A DNA stretch of 23,574 nt, from assembly GCA_963771655.1 (NCBI GenBank), contig CAVYUG010000011.1, forward strand, positions 1-23,574. Reading direction: 5' to 3'. The stretch's first letter is position 1; each line of letters begins with the position of its first letter. Shown piece after piece: positions 15,311 to 22,634 of the stretch. The notes beneath the pieces were generated by a model, which had not been told where the DNA came from, searched no databases, and saw nothing but the letters and a program-made list of their open reading frames with translations. The translations under genes and the position numbers were made by a program. This DNA is from JAWVFM01 sp963771655. Its GTDB lineage: Bacteria > Actinomycetota > Thermoleophilia > Solirubrobacterales > 70-9.

Positions 15311-16450
15311 ATGGACCTGACGCTGACTCAAGAGGAGCAGGCCTTCCGCGACGAGGTGCGCGACTGGCTGGAGGCCAACAACCCCGGCGAGGAGCCCCGC
15401 AGCGGCACCGACGCCTGGGTCGAGTTCGCGAGCGACTGGCAGCGCAAGATGCACGAGGGCGGCTGGGCCGGGATCTCCTGGCCCGCCGAGTACGGGGGCC
15501 GGGGCGCGAGCCTCATCGAGCAGGCGATCTTCGCCGAGGAGATGGGCCGCGCCCAGGCGCCGCGCCCGGCGAACGTGCTGGGCCTCGTGATGGGCGGGCC
15601 CGTCGTCATCGCCCACGGCACCGAGGAGCAGAAGGAGCGCTACCTCGAGCCGATCCTCTCCGCCGAGGAGATCTGGTGCCAGGGCTTCTCCGAGCCCGAG
15701 GCCGGCTCCGACCTCGCCTCGCTCAAGACCAAGGCCGTCCCCGACAACGGCGGCTGGCGCGTCACCGGCCAGAAGGTCTGGACCAGCTTCGCCCAGTACT
15801 CGAAGTGGTGCATGCTCGTCGCCCGCACCGACCCCGACGTGCCGAAGCACAAGGGCCTCACCTACTTCCTGCTCGACATGGAGCAGGACGGGGTGGAGGT
15901 CAGGCCGCTGCGCCAGATCACCGGCGAGGCCGAGTTCAACGAGCTCTTCTTCGAGGGCGCCTACATCCCCGACGAGAACGTGGTCGGCGGCGTCGGCAAC
16001 GGCTGGAACGTCGCCATCACCACGCTGATGAACGAGCGCGCCGGCCTCGGCGCCTCGGCGGCCCAGGGCATGCGCACCGGGCTCGCTGACCTCGTCGGGC
16101 TCATCAACGAGCGCGGGCTCGGCGACGACGCCTCGGTTCGCGAGCGCGTCGCGAAGCTTCAGATCGGCATCGAGGCCCTTCGCCTCGGCGCGCTGCGGAC
16201 GCTCACCGCGACGATGAAGACGGGCATCCCCGGGCCCGAGGGCTCGATCTCGAAGTGGGAGTGGGCCGAGCTGAACCAGGAGATGACGAGCTTCGCCACC
16301 GACGTCCTCGGAGCCGACGGCCTCACCTGGGGCGAGGAGTGGACGCACCGCTTCCTGCGCTCGCAGGCGAACTCGATCGAGGGCGGCACCACCGACGTGC
16401 TGAAGAACATCGTCGCCGAGCGCGTGCTCGGGCTGCCGCGGCTGAGGTAG
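15311..16450 (+). CDS. Acyl-CoA dehydrogenase, catalytic subunit
   Basis: A 379-residue FAD-dependent acyl-CoA dehydrogenase, which introduces a trans-2 double bond in an acyl-CoA thioester. The N-terminal helical domain begins LTLTQEEQAFRDEV; the FAD-binding middle region has QGFSEPEAGSDLAS and VTGQKVWTSFAQ; the C-terminus has E357 in SIEGGTTD at the position of the catalytic base. The ATG at 15311 gives the usual family N-terminus and follows a TAGATT box. The gene ends 7 nt before a second, shorter homologue, and the two together resemble the heteromeric FadE pairs used in actinobacteria for steroid side-chain or unusual acyl-CoA oxidation (for example FadE28-FadE29). The substrate is not determined here. 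Confidence 0.88.
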   Translation: MDLTLTQEEQAFRDEVRDWLEANNPGEEPRSGTDAWVEFASDWQRKMHEGGWAGISWPAEYGGRGASLIEQAIFAEEMGRAQAPRPANVLGLVMGGPVVIAHGTEEQKERYLEPILSAEEIWCQGFSEPEAGSDLASLKTKAVPDNGGWRVTGQKVWTSFAQYSKWCMLVARTDPDVPKHKGLTYFLLDMEQDGVEVRPLRQITGEAEFNELFFEGAYIPDENVVGGVGNGWNVAITTLMNERAGLGASAAQGMRTGLADLVGLINERGLGDDASVRERVAKLQIGIEALRLGALRTLTATMKTGIPGPEGSISKWEWAELNQEMTSFATDVLGADGLTWGEEWTHRFLRSQANSIEGGTTDVLKNIVAERVLGLPRLR

Positions 16451-16457
16451 GCGAGCG

Positions 16458-17456
16458 ATGAACTTCGGACTCAACGACGAGCAGCGCGAGATCCAGTCGA
16501 CGGCGCGCGAGCTCCTCACCAGCCGCTTCAAGCCCGAGAAGGTCCGCGAGCTCGCCGAGTCGCGAACCTACGACGACGGCATCTGGACGGAGATGTCCGA
16601 GCTCGGGTGGCCGGGCATCGCGGTCGCCGAGGAGGACGGCGGGCAGGGCCTCGGCCTGATCGAGCTGGTCCTGATCGCCGAGCAGGCCGGCTACGCGCTG
16701 GCGCCGACGCCGCTCATGTCGACCTGGAACGCCGCGCTCTTCCTGAGCGAGGGCTCCGATCAGCAGCGCGCCGCATGGCTCCCTGGGGTCGCCTCGGGTG
16801 AGGCGCTCGGGGCCGCCGCGTTCGACGGACGCACCGACGGCGCCGTGGTCCCCGACGCCGAGTTCGCCGAGGTCCTCGTGCTGTCGAGTGGTGAGGATGC
16901 GGCTCGGATCGTCGAACCCGCCGAGGCCACCATCGAGCCGCTCGACCTCGTCGATACGACCCGCCGCTACTTCAAGGTCTCCGCCGACGGCGGCGACGAG
17001 ATCGCCGGCGACGTCAACGCCGCCGCCGACCGCGCGCTCGTCGCGCTCGCGGCCGAGCTCACCGGCGTCGCCGCCCGCGCGATGGAGATGGCCGTCGACT
17101 ACGCGAAGGAGCGCGAGCAGTTCGGCCGCCCCATCGGCGCCTACCAGGCCGTCTCGCACCGCTGCGCGCAGATGCTCTACGACGTCGAGGAATCCCGCTC
17201 GCTCACCTACTACGCGGCGTGGACCGCGGGCGCCGAGCCCGAGTCGCTCCCGCTCGCGTCGAGCATGGCGAAGGCGCGGGCCTCCGACGCCGCCCGCGCC
17301 GTCACCGCCGCGGCGATCCAGGTCTTCGGCGGCATCGGCTTCACCTGGGAGCACGACATCCACTTCCTGCTGAAGCGCGCCCGCGTCTCGGCCGAGCTCC
17401 TCGGCACCGCCCGCCAGCACCGCGAGCGGGTGGCCGCCCTGGTTGGGGTTGGCTGA
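16458..17456 (+). CDS. Acyl-CoA dehydrogenase-like partner subunit lacking the catalytic Glu
   Basis: A 332-residue, short acyl-CoA dehydrogenase homologue 7 nt downstream of the first. The N-terminus (NFGLNDEQREIQSTAREL) and C-terminal FAD region (EREQFGRPIGAYQAVSH, VFGGIGFTWEHD) are typical. The middle beta-domain is shorter and lacks the usual FAD/substrate SEPxAGSD motif. At the place of the catalytic Glu, the aligned motif reads ELLGT, so the base is Leu (L315). This fits the non-catalytic or complementary subunit of an alpha2-beta2 enzyme. An AGGTAGG-like sequence precedes the ATG. The following glycosidase gene starts inside its 3' end. Confidence 0.85.
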   Translation: MNFGLNDEQREIQSTARELLTSRFKPEKVRELAESRTYDDGIWTEMSELGWPGIAVAEEDGGQGLGLIELVLIAEQAGYALAPTPLMSTWNAALFLSEGSDQQRAAWLPGVASGEALGAAAFDGRTDGAVVPDAEFAEVLVLSSGEDAARIVEPAEATIEPLDLVDTTRRYFKVSADGGDEIAGDVNAAADRALVALAAELTGVAARAMEMAVDYAKEREQFGRPIGAYQAVSHRCAQMLYDVEESRSLTYYAAWTAGAEPESLPLASSMAKARASDAARAVTAAAIQVFGGIGFTWEHDIHFLLKRARVSAELLGTARQHRERVAALVGVG

Positions 17457-18550
17457 CCGAACCCGCGCGCCGAGGCGGCGGGGCGGGGCGGGGGCGCTGG
17501 CGGCGGTCGCGCTCGCCGTCCTCGCGACGGCCGCGCCGGCCGGGGCGCCTGCCGAGAAGTCAAGCCAGCCGCCCCGGTCGTTCTTCGGAGTCGACACCGC
17601 GCCGGCCTTCGTGACCAACCGCGACGCCGCTGGGATGAGGAGAGGAGGCATCGGGACGGCGCGGTTGTCCTTCGACTGGCGCCAGTTCCAGACCGGGGAG
17701 AAGTTTCCTTACGACTGGCGGTGGGCCGACGGGCAAATGAAGTCGCTCGCGCGCCACCACATCCGAGCCGTGCCCGTCTTCTACGCCACGCCGGGCTGGC
17801 TCGCGGCGGACGAGTACGTGCCGGCGTTCGACGACCCACGCTGGCGGCCCGCGTGGAGCCGTTTCTTGAAAACGGCCGCGCAGCGCTTCGGTCCGCACGG
17901 TGTCGTTCTGGAAGCCGAGCACCCGCACGCTCCCGTACGAGCCGATTCGCGCCTGGCAGATCTGGAACGAGCCGAACTACTACTTCGGGCCCAACCCGTC
18001 GCCTCGAAACTACGCGCGCCTTCTGCAGGTCTCGGCGCGCGCAATCCACGCCGTTCAGCCGAGGGCGAAGATCGTTCTCGCCGGTTTCGGCCCCGGTCTC
18101 GGCCCACCGCCCCAGGTGCCGTACTACAAGTTCCTTCGAGCCCTCTACCGGCTGGGCGCCCAGCGCTGGTTCGACGTGGTCACGGACAATCCCTACGCGC
18201 CCGACGTCCGCGACGCGATGAGGCAGGTCCGCACCGTGGTGAAGATCATGCGGCGAAACCACGACGACAAGACCCCGTTCTGGATCACCGAGATCGGCTG
18301 GGGCTCGATCAAGGTGAGGGACAGGCCACTGACGGTCGGCCCGAAGCGCCAGGCCCGCTTCCTGCGCCGAAGCTTCCACTACATCATCGGCCACCGCCGC
18401 CCCTTCCACATCACGCGCCTCTACTGGTACAACTGGCGCGACACCGGGCACTCGGGCACCTGCGAAACCTGCTTCGCCTTCGGCCTTCGCCGAGGGAACC
18501 TGGCGCCGAAGCCGTCGTGGCGCGCGTACAAGAGCTTCTCGCGGCCGTAG
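17443..18550 (+). CDS. Exported clan GH-A glycoside hydrolase, copy 1, one frameshift
   Basis: A TIM-barrel glycosidase with an N-terminal signal peptide (after RRRGGAG, a hydrophobic stretch ending APAGAPA). The start is probably TTG at 17443 or 17449, overlapping the dehydrogenase stop. The acid/base Glu is in IWNEPN (codon 17969-17971) and the nucleophile Glu in WITEIGWGS (codon 18290-18292), the two strand-end glutamates of clan GH-A (GH5/GH39-like, as in EPS hydrolases of the PslG kind). The frame slips near 17900: RFGPHG continues as SFWKPSTRTL in another frame, so one small indel. A close paralogue lies at 20830-21957, with a sugar transferase between, suggesting a role in trimming or releasing an exopolysaccharide. 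The exact family and substrate are not resolved. Confidence 0.75.
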
Positions 18551-18700
18551 GGGCGCGCGCTAAAGTCTCCGTCAGCTGGCTGTCTTGCATGGACGCGGAC
18601 GCAGGACGCGGACGGACTCGTGCGGTCAACCGGTTCCCCACGACGTGGCACGCGCGGCGAACGATTAGAGCGCCGCACCGGACTACGGGAAAGGTGGCCT
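18551..18700 (+). other. 150-bp gap with a tandem repeat and possible promoter
   Basis: It contains a TAAAGT box (18561-18566) and two imperfect 13-bp tandem copies, GGACGCGGACGCA at 18591-18603 and GGACGCGGACGGA at 18604-18616. A GGAAAGGTGG element sits just before the ATG at 18701. The possible leader is about 130 nt, unlike the leaderless genes here. I could not match it to any riboswitch consensus I know. Confidence 0.35.
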
Positions 18701-18989
18701 ATGCCACCGAGCTCCAAATCCCTCATGAAACCCCGATTGCCTTCCAGTCGGTGGCTGCAGAGCGAGCCCACGGACGACGACGGAGGCGACGTGATCGCCC
18801 TCCACGTCTCTCCGATCACGCTGCGATTGCTCACGAGCGCGTGGCAGAAATGCGACGGCGTGATCTCTGAGGCGTCGCTCCGACGGCAGCTTCGACCTCA
18901 TCCTCACCGATGACGTCGAGGGGGCGAGGGCGCGCGAATTCGAGGTGCTCGCCGGTGGCCGCAGAAGGCGAAAGGCAGCGATCTACTAG
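18701..18989 (+). CDS. Small hypothetical protein, one frameshift
   Basis: About 95 residues when read across one frame change near 18885. The first part has a basic N-terminus (PPSSKSLMKPRLPSSRW), an acidic patch (TDDDGGD), and an amphipathic stretch VIALHVSPITLRLL. After the shift, SFDLILTDDVEGARAREFEV leads to a basic tail (GGRRRRKAAIY) and a TAG at 18987-18989. The ATG has a good Shine-Dalgarno-like GGAAAGGTGG ahead of it. I do not recognise the family. No signal peptide or membrane segment is seen. It lies between glycosidase copy 1 and the sugar transferase, convergent with the latter. Confidence 0.45.
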
Positions 18990-19079
18990 TCGGAGCCGCG
19001 TGGCGAGGCAGGCCTCCTGGTCCCCGGGCATGAGGAGACTCTAATTGCGCGTGCGGCCCTAAAACGGCGATCGAACGCG

Positions 19080-20588
19080 TCACATGCCCCGCGCGCCGAC
19101 CACGAACGGCACGGTCCGCAGCAGCAGGCGGATGTCGTTCCAGAGCGTCCAGTTGGCGACGTAGAGGTAGTCGAGCTTCGCCATCTCGCTCGAGCGTGAT
19201 CCGGCGCGACGAGTGAAGGATCTGCCAGTGGCCGGTCATGCCGGGCCGGACCTCGAGGCGCCGCCGGTACCAGCCCTCGATCCGCCCGTCCTCCTCGCGC
19301 GACGAGCGGCCGCGGGCCGACGAGGCTCATCTCGCCGACGAGCACGTTCCAGAGCTGCGGGAGCTCGTCGAGCGAGAAGCGGCGAAGGATCCGGCCGACG
19401 CCGGTGATCCGCGGGTCGTCCGCGATCTTGAACAGCCCGGGGCCGCCCTCGTTCAGGTGGAGGAGCTCGTCCTTCAGCTGATCGGCCTCGCTCACCATGC
19501 TGCGGAACTTGAGCATCGTGAACTCCTTGCCCCCCTGCCGACGCGGCGCTGGCGGAAGAGGACGGGACCGGGCGAGCCGAGCTTGATCGCGATGGCGATC
19601 GCGAGCAGAAGCGGCGAGAGGACGAGGAGCCCGAGGGCCGAGCCGACGAGGTCGAACGACCGCTTGATGACCCTGCGAGGAGCGCGAGATCTCGAGCCCG
19701 CGGATGCCGAGGAGGTTGATGCCCGGCGAGCTCGTCGAGCTCGACAGCGGGCCCGGCGACGCGGGGGCCCTCGGGAAGGAGGCTGATCTTCACGCCGTAG
19801 GAGCGGAGCTGGCGCAGCGCGCTGCAGCAGGCTCTCGGCGCCCTCGAGCGCCCCGGGCGGGCCTGGCGACGATGACGCGGTCGACGTGCTCGCTCGACGA
19901 GGACCCGTCCCGATGTCCGGCCGGGAAGCGCCACGCGCTCGGCTTCGGCCGTTGACGACGAGCGGCGGGCAGGACGCCGACGACGTTCGCGCGAACCGAT
20001 GGCGAGAGCTCGATCTGGCCGCGCGAGAAGCTCGGCGTCCGCCTGGTCGCCGAGGACGAGGCACCGCTCCGGCGGCTGGGCGCCGTGGCGAGCGGCCCGG
20101 GCGTCGGCCCGAAGCGATGAGCGAGAGCGCGAAGGTCGAGCGCCCAGAGCGCGAGCGACCTGCTCCTTGTCGAGCTGACCGCTGACGCACCGCGCCCTCG
20201 GCGAGCCAGATGCACGAGCACGGTCACCGTCGCGAGGCCGAAGAGCGTCGGGACCTCGTCGACCGTCGTCTTGTGCAGCCGGTGCTCGTCGCGGTCGTAG
20301 AGGCCGAGCACCTTCGCGATCACGATGAAGAGCGGCGGGATGAGCAGCGCGGGCCACCGTACGCGTACCGCGTCGGAGACGGCCGCGATGGCAAGCAGCG
20401 ATATGAGAACCGCTATGGCGTCGGCTGTCGCAAGCCCGCGACGGAGCAGCGCCGCGCGCTTAGCGGCAGTGCGCCAATGTGCGGCGCGACGGTAGCGCCG
20501 GTCCGCCCTTGTCGCCGCCTCGATCTCTCCGCGGTCAAGTACGGCTGGCGGTGACGTCGTCGGCTCCGCTGAGAGTCTGTGCTTCCAT
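19080..20588 (-). CDS. Polyprenyl-phosphate sugar-phosphate transferase (exopolysaccharide initiation), several frameshifts
   Basis: Membrane enzyme that loads the first sugar phosphate onto undecaprenyl phosphate to begin exopolysaccharide synthesis. Reconstructed from an ATG at 20588 (GGGGAAA upstream) to TGA at 19080-19082. The N-terminal part has hydrophobic helices (IAVLISLLAIAAV, LLIPPLFIVIAKVLGLYDRDE, TLFGLATVTVLVHLA). The C-terminal catalytic domain is unmistakable: KRSFDLVGSALGLLVLSP, GSPGPVLFRQRRVG, MLKFRSM, DELPQLWNVL, GEMSLVGPRP, RPGMTGHWQ and a LDYLYVANWTLWND tail. These are the family motifs of WbaP/WcaJ/CpsE-type enzymes. At least six shifts break the frame, most densely at 19640-20150, where the mid-domain is hard to read. 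Motif retention argues for sequence errors. The flanking glycosidases point to one polysaccharide system. Confidence 0.75.
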
Positions 20589-20703
20589 ATCCGTTTCCCC
20601 TGTCCAACATCGGCACGAGAGCCGAGTTGGCTGAGCAGCCGGGCGGAGCCTACCTCAGCCTGACGCGGTTGCTCGCAGTTCCCCCTCGTAGGTTTGCTAC
20701 CTT

Positions 20704-20769
20704 GCCTTGCGGCGCGTGTACCTGGTGCCGAAGCGTCTAACACGCCACGAGAGTTTCCTCCGGCCATAG
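20704..20769 (+). pseudogene. Probable 3' remnant of a third glycosidase paralogue
   Basis: The frame ALRRVYLVPK followed by RLTRHESFLRP and TAG (20767-20769) lines up with the C-terminus of glycosidase copy 1 (GLRRGNLAPK, then PSWRAYKSFSRP and TAG). The matches are LRR, L, PK, R, SF, RP and the stop, with one codon missing. The DNA also matches in blocks (ACCTGG-GCCGAAG). No recognisable body of the gene lies upstream, where the sugar transferase leader begins. This suggests the tail of a deleted copy. The match is short, so it could be chance. Confidence 0.4.
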
Positions 20770-20812
20770 GAGGCAGCCCCCACCAGCGGATCGGCTGGAG
20801 TCAGCACGCTGC

Positions 20813-20818
20813 TAGCTT
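20813..20818 (+). promoter_or_regulatory. Possible -10 box of glycosidase copy 2
   Basis: TAGCTT ends 11 nt before the GTG at 20830. It is consistent with the short-leader pattern seen at other genes of the window, but the spacing is at the long end. Confidence 0.25.
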
Positions 20819-20829
20819 GAGCTGCAGCA

Positions 20830-21957
20830 GTGGTACCTGAGGCCGCGAGCGGGACGCGCATCGGGAGCCGGCTTTGGCTTCCGGCGTTTGTGTTCGTGCT
20901 TGCCTTCGCCGCGCGACTTTGGTTGGTGTGACTAGCGCTGCCATGACTCAGCTGCACCATTCGAAACGGCCTCCGCGTACGTTCTTCAGCGTCGTGACGA
21001 ACACGGAGCCGACCTCTGAACGTGAGGCGGAGGTCATGGCGCACGGCGGGATCAGGTCGGTGCGGTTCGGGTTCTACTGGACGAGTGCCCAGCAGAACCA
21101 GGGCCCTTTCCAATGGAGTCCGCTCGACGATGAGATGCCTCCCTCGCCCGCCGCCGGCTGCGGCCGCTGCCGATCCTCGAGGGCATGCCGGGCTGGCTCG
21201 ACTCCAACCCATACACGTTCCCGCACACCAAGCGCAGCGCCAGGCGTGGCGCGCCTTCGTCAAGGCAGCGCGTCCGCCGCTACGGCCCGCATGGCCAGCT
21301 TCTGGGCCGAGCACCCGAACCTGCCGTCACGATCCGATTCGGGCCTGGCAGGTCTGGAACGAGCCCAACCACTACTTCGGGGGCCTCGGCAAGAAGGGAA
21401 GAGCCCGAGCGTACGCGCGGCTCCTACGCGCCACCGCGAAGGCGATTCACTCGGTGGATCCGTCGGCGACGATCGTGCTTGGCGGGCCTCGGCCCCGGCC
21501 TCGCTCTCTCGAGCCAGGTCCCTTACTACAGGTTCCTCGACCAGCTCTACCGACTTCGGGCCCAGCGCTGGTTTGACGTCGTCGCCGACCACCCTTATGC
21601 GGCGAGCTACGAAGGCCGCGAAGGAGCAGATCCGACAGGACCGCTGCCGTGATGAAGAGCATCACGATCGCAAGCGGCCGCTCTGGCTCACCGAGCTCGG
21701 CTGGGCGTCGAATCGGCCCAAGGGATTCCGGGACGCCGCGCTCGGCAAGGGCCCGCGGGGCCAGGCGAGGATCCTCCGTCGAAGCTACAAGTACCTGATC
21801 GCTCACCGCCGCAAGCTCCACCTGGGCCGCGTCTACTGGTTCGACTGGATTGACGGCAAGCGCACGCCGTGTCCCTAGGGCCTCGCCTTCGGCCTCCGTC
21901 GCGACGAACCTCAAGGCGAAGCCCGCCTGGCGAGCCTTCGAGCGGTTCGCACGCTAG
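20830..21957 (+). CDS. Exported clan GH-A glycoside hydrolase, copy 2, many frameshifts
   Basis: Paralogue of copy 1. A signal peptide can be rebuilt from a GTG at 20830: RLWLPAFVFVLAFA, then after one shift TLVGVTSAAM. The mature part runs SKRPPRTFFSVVTN, GGIRSVRFGFYWTSAQQ, LEGMPGWLDSNPYTF, then PIRAWQVWNEPNHYFG with the acid/base Glu at 21361-21363, SQVPYYRFL, AQRWFDVVADHPYA, and RPLWLTELGWAS with the nucleophile Glu at 21693-21695. After an in-frame TAG at 21876-21878 caused by another shift, GLAFGLRR and a KPAWRAFERFAR-like end reach TAG at 21955-21957. At least six indels are needed. Both catalytic glutamates and all strand motifs persist, so either the read is error-rich or decay is very recent. 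The start is uncertain. Confidence 0.65.
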
Positions 21958-21962
21958 AGCGA

Positions 21963-22279
21963 TCAGTCCGGCAGGATCTGAACGTCGGAGGCGAGCTTGG
22001 TCTCGCCGCTGAGTCCGGTACTCGATGTCGACCGTCTCGTTCTTCCGGTAGGTGCCGACGACCCCGATCAGCATCGAGAGCCAGCGGATTCCGGACAGCT
22101 TCTCCTCCTTGAGGATCGGCCGCGAGAAGACGATCTCGCGCCCGCGGATCCTGTAGTCCGAGCCCTCGGCCTGCTCGACGCCGTTGACGTAGACCTTGAA
22201 TGGGGGCTGCGCCCCTTTCGGGATCAGGACCCGCCTGCCCGGCCGCGTAGCTCCCGCGGGGGACGTTGCCCTCGCTCAC
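21963..22279 (-). CDS. Small conserved-looking protein of unknown function, frameshifted
   Basis: About 105 residues from a GTG at 22279 to TGA at 21963-21965, read across shifts near 22230 and 22020. Text in order: SEGNVPRGSYAAG, LIPKGAQPPFKVYVNGVEQ, GSDYRIRGREIVFSRPI, a short hydrophobic segment WLSMLIGVVGTY, NETVDIEY, SGETKLASDVQILPD. The VYVNGVEQ...GSDY...I.F pattern resembles short beta-rich domains that follow a V-N-G turn, as in some phage or surface proteins, but I cannot name the family. It overlaps the end of the preceding gene by about 56 nt and is probably co-transcribed with it. Confidence 0.5.
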
Positions 22280-22612
22280 GCAGAGCCTCGCGGACGGCCT
22301 CGATCGCGCGGTCGGGGCTTCGCCCCTCGAGCCGACGCTTTCTCAGCGCTCCTGCGTAGGGCACGATCGCTCCATCGCCCATGACGTCGATTCCGGCCTC
22401 GCGTCCGGTGAAACGACCGCCGGTCGACAGCGCCAGACGCGCGGCGACGCGCTCGGCGGGCCGTACTCCCGGAACCCCTGGGCGGGCTCGAGCGGGCCCT
22501 CACGGACGACGTCCGCCGCCCGCGCGCGCAGCGCCTCGATCGCGTCGTCGAGGTCGTCGAATTCTTCCGACGGACCCGAGCCGTGCCTAATGGTCAAGCA
22601 CCAGCTCGGCAC
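22224..22612 (-). CDS. Small protein of unknown function, likely Thermoleophilia-specific family, one frameshift
   Basis: About 129 residues. The GTG at 22612 is chosen because it gives PSWCLTIRHGSGP as the N-terminus, with a short beta strand, then EEFDDLDDAIEALRARA, an amphipathic helix. After a shift near 22465 the sequence continues ERVAARLALSTGG, GREAGIDVMGDGAIVPYAG, LRKRRLEG, DRAIEAVREALRERG, ending at TGA 22224-22226. From memory, small proteins with this helix, the GVDVxGDGS-like strand pair and a closing REAL helix are widespread in Solirubrobacterales and unannotated; I cannot confirm this here. It starts 22 nt after the inferred end of the coiled-coil gene. Confidence 0.5.
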
Positions 22613-22634
22613 GACAGCCAGCGAACCCCACGAC

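Larger units (their letters stand above)
20589..20829. other. Intergenic region between sugar transferase and glycosidase copy 2
   Basis: A 241-bp gap between divergent genes. It should hold the promoter for the sugar transferase, although no clear -35/-10 pair is visible, and a TAGCTT box for the glycosidase at 20813-20818. Inside it, 20704-20769 resembles the 3' end of a glycosidase gene and is listed separately. Confidence 0.4.

Noticed and set aside
15095..17651. Long - strand frames opposite the acyl-CoA dehydrogenases
   Set aside because: The + strand reads as two complete dehydrogenases with catalytic motifs; the - frames show no family pattern.
18551..18700. Riboswitch (cyclic di-GMP or cyclic di-AMP type) before the small gene
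   Set aside because: Isolated short matches such as GGGGAACC on the opposite strand were seen, but no ordered set of conserved elements or paired stems.
20697..21314. 205-residue - strand frame upstream of glycosidase copy 2
   Set aside because: It lies antisense to the signal peptide and barrel start of the glycosidase and has no recognisable domain.
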